In this document: piece after piece, positions 59,944 through 64,000 of the stretch
Layout of the letters: each line of letters begins with the position of its first letter
Position numbering within the stretch: the stretch's first letter is position 1
Source of the DNA: Streptomyces sp. NBC_00461
GTDB lineage: Bacteria > Actinomycetota > Actinomycetes > Streptomycetales > Streptomycetaceae
Reading direction: 5' to 3'
NCBI RefSeq assembly: GCF_036013935.1
Contig: NZ_CP107902.1
Coordinates: 6,357,001 to 6,421,000, forward strand
DNA: 64,000 nt
The notes under the pieces: model-generated
Database searches by the model: none
What the model saw: only the letters and a program-made list of their open reading frames with translations
What the model was told of the DNA's origin: nothing
Translations under genes and position numbers: made by a program

Positions 59944-60782
59944 AGCTCTTTCGTCAGCCGGTGGATGAGGTCGCGCGACCGTTCCGGTTCGAGTGACGCG
60001 TCCTCCACCTTACGGAAGAGCGTTCGAAAGGCGTCCAGTTCGGCCTCGGAGTCGATGAAGGCGGTGCTGTGCGGCGCATCTTGTATGACGGTGTCCAGCT
60101 TGGGTACGGCGCCGCCCGCGTACACCATGGCACTAGCGGCACCGGCGAAGCCCTCCAGGGTGAAGGGGATGACCCGTACCGTGATGTGATCCGCTTCGGA
60201 GAGTTCGACGAGGCGGGAGAGCTGGCCTCGTGAGGCAACGCGGTCGCTGACGTTGATACGCAGTGCCGCCTCGTGGATGACCGCTTCGTACGGGGTGCTC
60301 TTGAGGAGGACCTTGCGCTGCATCCGGTGGCGCACGCGCAACTCAAGCTCTTCCTGGGGGAGTTCGGGAACCCGGTAGTTGAAGACTGCCCGCGCGTAGT
60401 CCTCTGTCTGAAGTGGACCAGGGATGAATAGGAACTGGACCTCACGCAGAAACGCGGCATGGTGCTCCAGCTCGGCGAGGTCGAGGAACGGTGCGGGCAG
60501 CCGGCCTTGGTACTCCTCCCACCAGCCGCGTGTTCGGTCGGTGGCCATGGCGACCAGGGCGTCGATGAACTCCGTGTCCGTGCAGGCGTAGTGGGATGCG
60601 AGTCGGTGGAGTCGCTTCTCGCTCACCCCTGCGAGTGCCGACTCGATATGTGTGATCTGAGCAGGGCTCACTTCGAGCAGAGCTGCTGCCTGGCGGGCGT
60701 TTAGGCCCGCGGCCTCTCTCAGCCTGCGTAGCTCAACCGCCAGGCGCATCTGACGTGCTGTTGGCTCGCGCCTCAGGGCCAT
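59940..60782 (-). CDS. XRE-type HTH regulator with DUF5753 domain (WhiJ-like)
   Basis: A 280-residue regulator. ATG 60780-60782 (MALRREPTARQM) has AAGGAG 6 nt upstream, so the start at 60824 is not used. The N-terminal helix-turn-helix (about 10-68) contains LRRLREAAGLNARQAAALLEVSPAQITHIE. The C-terminal DUF5753 (about 95-275) has FIPGPLQTEDYARAVF, RMQRKVLLKSTPYEAVIHEAALRI and HITVRVIPFTLEGF. Such proteins pair with a DUF397 protein, coupled here by GTGA, and a nearby HATPase protein, divergent here. The set resembles the whiJ and abaA-type loci of Streptomyces. Confidence 0.92.
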   Translation of the reverse strand: MALRREPTARQMRLAVELRRLREAAGLNARQAAALLEVSPAQITHIESALAGVSEKRLHRLASHYACTDTEFIDALVAMATDRTRGWWEEYQGRLPAPFLDLAELEHHAAFLREVQFLFIPGPLQTEDYARAVFNYRVPELPQEELELRVRHRMQRKVLLKSTPYEAVIHEAALRINVSDRVASRGQLSRLVELSEADHITVRVIPFTLEGFAGAASAMVYAGGAVPKLDTVIQDAPHSTAFIDSEAELDAFRTLFRKVEDASLEPERSRDLIHRLTKEL

Positions 60783-60986
60783 TGACTGCTCCTTGCTCCC
60801 AACGCGCCTGTGGGCGCGACACATTCGAGGGGCAGATTACGCGACCAGCTTGCAAGACATGTAGATATAGACCTACCGTCGGTGATGTGACGCTCACGCA
60901 GCGGAAGCGCACTGCTCCGTCCTGCCGTGACGGCTGCGGCAATGCCACCGCGCGTGAGATCCCCTCCCTCTGAACGGAGTTGACGC
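60783..60986. promoter_or_regulatory. Divergent promoter region of the HTH/ATPase pair
   Basis: This 204-bp gap separates the divergent regulator and ATPase genes. An A/T-rich dyad-like segment GTAGATATAGACCTAC near 60858-60873 gives TATA-type -10 candidates on both strands and short GTAG/CTAC arms. It is a natural site for the HTH protein to act. Confidence 0.4.
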
Positions 60987-61391
60987 ATGCCCGAAACCTG
61001 GGACTACACCCTCTACATCCCGAACGACCTCAGAGCCGTCACCGTCTGCCGCCGCACCCTGCGCCTGATCCTGACCATGCACGGCCTGATCGGGCTGGTG
61101 GACACGGCCGAACTCCTCGCGACGGAGTTGGTCGCCAACGCCGTACGCCACCCCAAGGGGCCCGCCGCCCTCAGGGTCCGCCGGTCCCCGGAGAGTGCGG
61201 TGTGGATCGGGGCGTGGGACGCCGACCCCGAACCGCCGGAGCCGCCAAGGTCGTTGAACGAGGTCGGGGACCTGGAGGAGGGGCGGGGGCTCGGGCTGGT
61301 CGCGGCCTGCGCGGACAACTGGGGCTGGCAGCCGTCGGCCCGGTTCGGTGACCGAGGCAAATTCATCTGGTGTGACCTGGCCGTCTCGTAG
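60987..61391 (+). CDS. HATPase_c_2 protein of the HTH-DUF397 locus
   Basis: A 134-residue anti-sigma-like ATPase. The N box LLATELVANAVRHPKGP (about 45-61) and the G2 region EEGRGLGLVAACADNWG are present; the G1 segment reads WDADPEPPEPP. The end GKFIWCDLAVS is normal. It is divergent from the HTH regulator and completes the HTH-DUF397-ATPase triad. A plausible role is an ATP-binding partner of a sigma-factor antagonist or of the regulator itself; no enzyme activity has been shown here. It is followed 34 bp downstream by the Rpn-like nuclease gene. Confidence 0.85.
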   Translation: MPETWDYTLYIPNDLRAVTVCRRTLRLILTMHGLIGLVDTAELLATELVANAVRHPKGPAALRVRRSPESAVWIGAWDADPEPPEPPRSLNEVGDLEEGRGLGLVAACADNWGWQPSARFGDRGKFIWCDLAVS

Positions 61392-61425
61392 CTCGTTGAT
61401 CAACGCCGGAAAGAAAGGAGAGCCG

Positions 61426-62307
61426 ATGGTCAGCTCATTGCACGAGGCGATGCACCGGATCTTCCAGAAGGACCCCGCGCTGCTGACGCGGGCCCTGCAG
61501 CAGGTGCTGGGTGTCGCCTTTCCCGAGCCGCGGGAATTCGCCGGCATGAACATCGACCTCACCGAGATCGAACCGGTCGAGCGGCGCGTGGACACGCTGT
61601 TACGCGCGGAGACCGACGACGGCCCCTACCTTCTGGTCGTCGAGTCACAGCGGCGGAAGGACGAGGCCAAGCGCGGCAGCTGGCCGTACTACCTCTCATA
61701 CCTGTACGAGAAGTACCGCTGCGAGCCCGTGCTCATCGTCACCACGCAGTCCAGCGCCACGGCCCGCTGGGCGGCCGAGCCCATCCATCTCGGCGTGCCC
61801 GGCCGGCCCTCCTTGACGGTCCGGCCGCTCGTGCTCGGACCGGACAACGTGCCGGTGATCGCCGATGCGCAGGAGGCCGAACGGGACGTACCGCTTGCGG
61901 TGCTCTCGGCCATGACGCATGGGCGGGGGCCGAAGGCTGCCGCCATACTGGAATCGCTGGCAGCCGCCCTGAAGACTGTCGACGCAGACAGTGCCGCGGC
62001 CTTCGCGCAGTTCGTCGACTCATGCCTGGCCGACCCCCAGGTGAAGCAGATGTGGAGGGACCTGATGACAGCGATCCAGTACTTCTGGCGGCATCCGCTG
62101 GCCGAGCAGGTGCGGGAGGAGGGCCGAGAGCAAGGCCGTATCCAGCACGGCGTCGAGATGATTCTCCACATCCTGGAATGGCGTGGTATCCCCGTGCCCG
62201 ACGCCGTCCGGGAGCGGGTGGAAGCCTGCACGGACATGGGCCAACTGGAGGTCTGGGCGCAGCGGGCTGTCCACGCGATGGACGCGGGGGAGTTGTTCAT
62301 GGAGTGA
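61426..62307 (+). CDS. Rpn-like PD-(D/E)XK nuclease/transposase-family protein
   Basis: A 293-residue protein, ATG 61426 with AAAGGAG 5 nt upstream. The core VERRVDTLLRAETDDGPYLLVVESQRRKD has the Asp and the ExQ of the PD-(D/E)XK fold used by RpnA-type recombination-promoting nucleases. The following WPYYLSYLYEKYRCEPVLIVTT is also typical. The C-terminal half is helical with a charged VREEGREQGRIQHG segment that recalls the tail of Rpn/PDDEXK transposase proteins. These are common, usually in accessory DNA, and do not need IS ends. It is on the same strand as the upstream ATPase. Confidence 0.78.
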   Translation: MVSSLHEAMHRIFQKDPALLTRALQQVLGVAFPEPREFAGMNIDLTEIEPVERRVDTLLRAETDDGPYLLVVESQRRKDEAKRGSWPYYLSYLYEKYRCEPVLIVTTQSSATARWAAEPIHLGVPGRPSLTVRPLVLGPDNVPVIADAQEAERDVPLAVLSAMTHGRGPKAAAILESLAAALKTVDADSAAAFAQFVDSCLADPQVKQMWRDLMTAIQYFWRHPLAEQVREEGREQGRIQHGVEMILHILEWRGIPVPDAVRERVEACTDMGQLEVWAQRAVHAMDAGELFME

Positions 62308-62335
62308 CCCGCATCGGCCCTGCCCGATTGCGACG

Positions 62336-62365
62336 CAGGCCCGCGCCTGGGCAGGTGCGGGCCTG
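62336..62365. terminator. Hairpin terminator between nuclease and ABC genes
   Basis: A 9-bp perfect stem (62336-62344 with 62357-62365) extended by weaker inner pairs lies between the convergent nuclease and ABC ATPase genes, 28 bp after the nuclease stop. Confidence 0.7.
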
Positions 62366-62400
62366 TCGGTACTACTCCGAGGTCACTTACGGGACAGCCC

Positions 62401-63411
62401 TCAGGTAGGCCGTCTGACAGCAGTCCGCGCCCGTGCCCAGTGACACGCCACCTGCTCCCCGCCGCCCCCGCCCAGCACCTCCAGATCCTGGTTCCGGCAC
62501 GCGTCCGCGACACCAGCCCGCTCCGCCTCCCCGCTGGCCAGCACCTGACAACGGGCGTGGAAGCGACACCCGGAAGGGACGCAAGACGGGTCCGGGGGCT
62601 CGCCCGTCAGGACCACCGGATCGCCCTGGGCCTCCGGCAGCACCGACAACAGTGCCTGGGTGTACGGGTGGCGAGGAGCCGTCAGCACCTGCTCCACCTC
62701 GCCCGTCTCCACGATCCGGCCCAGGTACATCACCGCGACCCGGTCGGCGATGTTCCATGCCAGGCCCAGGTCATGGGTCACCACCAGCGCGGACAGGCCC
62801 AGTTCGGTGCGCAGGCGCAGCAGCAGGGCCAGGATCTCGCCGCGCACGGAGGCGTCCAGCGAGGCCACCGGCTCGTCGGCGACGAGGAGTTCGGGTTCGA
62901 GGACCAGCGCGCCCGCGATGACGACGCGCTGGCGCTGGCCGCCGGACAGCTCGTGCGGATAGCGCAGGAAGAAGCGCTCCGGAGGGCGCAGGCCCGCACG
63001 GGACAGCGCCTCGGCGACCGCCGCCCGTTCGTCCCCCGCGTACCCGTGGATCCGCAGCCCCTCGGCCACCGCTTCGTACACGGTGTGCCGCGGATTCAGC
63101 GACCCGCTCGGATCCTGCAGCACCAACTGGACCCGCCTGCGGTACGCCTTCAGGGCCCGGGAGGAGTACGCCAGTGGCTGTCCGGCGAAGCCGACCCGTC
63201 CTGCCGTCGGCTCCACCAGGCCGAGCAGCGCCCGCGCCAGCGTCGTCTTGCCGCAGCCCGACTCACCGACCAGCGCCACGATTTCGCCGGCCCGGATGTC
63301 CAACTCGACGCCGTCCACGGCCCGTACGGGCGCGGCGCCGTGCCGTCCGGGGAAGGTCACGTGCAGTTCCTGGGCGCTGAGCAGTGGCGATTGCGGGGGT
63401 GTTGTCGTCAT
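62401..63411 (-). CDS. Second peptide ABC importer ATPase (DppF type)
   Basis: A 336-residue ATPase starting [14 protein letters not shown] at ATG 63409-63411, which overlaps the stop of the upstream ATPase gene (ATGA). It has Walker [25 protein letters not shown], signature [20 protein letters not shown] and Walker [13 protein letters not shown]. The C-terminal extension has SGCRFHARC and further Cys residues. It is the last gene of a minus-strand operon whose binding protein and permeases should lie beyond the window. It is distinct from the importer at 52-58 kb. Confidence 0.92.
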   Translation of the reverse strand: MTTTPPQSPLLSAQELHVTFPGRHGAAPVRAVDGVELDIRAGEIVALVGESGCGKTTLARALLGLVEPTAGRVGFAGQPLAYSSRALKAYRRRVQLVLQDPSGSLNPRHTVYEAVAEGLRIHGYAGDERAAVAEALSRAGLRPPERFFLRYPHELSGGQRQRVVIAGALVLEPELLVADEPVASLDASVRGEILALLLRLRTELGLSALVVTHDLGLAWNIADRVAVMYLGRIVETGEVEQVLTAPRHPYTQALLSVLPEAQGDPVVLTGEPPDPSCVPSGCRFHARCQVLASGEAERAGVADACRNQDLEVLGGGGGEQVACHWARARTAVRRPT

Positions 63412-64000
63412 GTCGTGCTCCTCGCGTCCTCGGCCGACGCGGTGGGCCCCGGGACCGTCGGCCCCACGTGCACGCAGGCCGCCTGCCGTCCGGGGCCGGC
63501 GTCCCGCAGTGCCTGGTCCTCGGTGGCGCACGCGGCCAGTGCTTCGGGGCAGCGCGGATGGAAGGCGCAGCCGGACGGCACGGCGGACGGGTCGGGCGGG
63601 TCGCCGGCCAGGCCGCGCGGGGCGAACCGGGAGGCCGGGTCGCCGATCCTCGGGAACGCCGCCGACAGGGCCTTGGCGTACGGGTGCCGGGCATCCTCGT
63701 AGACCTGCCGGGCGGGGCCCTCCTCGACGATCCGGCCCGCGTACATCACCGCGAGACGGTCGCAGGTGTCGGCGAGGACCGCGAGGTCGTGGCTGATCAT
63801 GATCAGACCTACGTCCTGCTCTGCGACGAGCTGTTCGATCAGCCGCAGGATCTGCGCCTGGATCATCACGTCCAGCGCCGTCGTCGGCTCGTCGGCGATG
63901 ATCAGCCGCGGGTCGCAGGCGAGCGCCATGGCGATCATGACGCGCTGGCGCTGGCCGCCGGAGAGTTCGTGCGGATACGCGGAGGCCCGGGACACCGGCA
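63408..64000 (-). CDS. Second peptide ABC importer ATPase (DppD type), partial
   Basis: The C-terminal about 197 residues of a DppD/OppD ATPase; the N-terminal part with Walker A is outside the window. Visible are the signature [21 protein letters not shown], Walker [13 protein letters not shown], the switch [11 protein letters not shown] and the C-terminal [15 protein letters not shown] cluster motif. Its stop overlaps the start of the DppF-type gene. The frame continues to the window edge without a start that would fit the family. Confidence 0.9.
   Translation of the reverse strand, partial: PVSRASAYPHELSGGQRQRVMIAMALACDPRLIIADEPTTALDVMIQAQILRLIEQLVAEQDVGLIMISHDLAVLADTCDRLAVMYAGRIVEEGPARQVYEDARHPYAKALSAAFPRIGDPASRFAPRGLAGDPPDPSAVPSGCAFHPRCPEALAACATEDQALRDAGPGRQAACVHVGPTVPGPTASAEDARSTT

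Overview
The window is high-GC DNA with the look of a Streptomyces core chromosome. Evidence for this is the strong G/C bias at third codon positions, frequent GTG starts, translationally coupled ATGA/GTGA overlaps, a four-cysteine WhiB-like regulator, polyphosphate glucokinase, DUF397/HTH pairs and SpoIIE-type phosphatases. Gene order also recalls the SCO5039-SCO5061 and SCO5105-SCO5121 regions of S. coelicolor; that comparison is from memory, not from a search. No rRNA, tRNA or CRISPR array is visible.

Layout. 1-3.7 kb: the 3' end of an unidentified gene, then a PadR regulator / ABC ATPase / FtsX-like permease operon on the minus strand. 3.9-5.1 kb: an SPFH membrane protein coupled to a ribbon-helix-helix-like protein. 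5.3-11 kb: a class A penicillin-binding protein, a GAF-PP2C-ATPase signalling protein and a DUF402 protein. 11-17.6 kb: central metabolism, with class II fumarase, class I fumarase and class II fructose-1,6-bisphosphatase, interleaved with a DUF1707 protein, a WhiB-like protein and a DUF4245 protein. 17.7-25.3 kb: nitroreductase, xseB-xseA, a frameshifted amino-acid permease, ispH, ppgK, a DUF6542-like membrane protein and ychF. 25.4-42.3 kb: a LysR/SDR divergent pair, an SNF2 helicase, a serpin, a DUF4190 protein, GntR, a SPOR-like small protein, Nudix, a small anti-sigma-like ATPase, a PAS-GAF-PP2C-ATPase sensor, a TPM-family protein lacking the TPM domain, a glycosidase-like secreted protein and a kinase-fold phosphotransferase. 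42.3-46.2 kb: an Sdh1-type succinate dehydrogenase operon. 46.5-58.1 kb: a family-5 peptide-binding lipoprotein, another lipoprotein, typA and a complete five-gene oligopeptide ABC importer. 58.2-62.3 kb: a small accessory segment with a secreted protein, a broken VOC gene, an IstB transposition-protein remnant, an HTH-DUF397-ATPase triad and an Rpn-like nuclease. 62.4 kb to the end: the ATPase pair of a second peptide ABC importer, cut by the window edge.

How genes work together. The two fumarases and succinate dehydrogenase give adjacent TCA steps. GlpX and PpgK serve gluconeogenesis and glucose phosphorylation. The multidomain phosphatase/ATPase proteins and the lone HATPase proteins are partner-switching components that probably control sigma factors. 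The peptide importers and their binding proteins resemble the oligopeptide uptake systems linked to development in Streptomyces.

Most notable signals: several genes without ribosome-binding sites whose start codon lies 6-8 nt after a TANNNT box (leaderless promoters); three copies of one dispersed hairpin repeat, one forming the 3' end of a gene; a second repeat type translated as the leader of a lipoprotein precursor; a single-base frameshift in a permease; a 10-bp tandem repeat running into a consensus DnaA box; and the decayed accessory island near 59 kb. I did not find a convincing wholly new multi-gene system; the best candidates for new biology are listed as findings.
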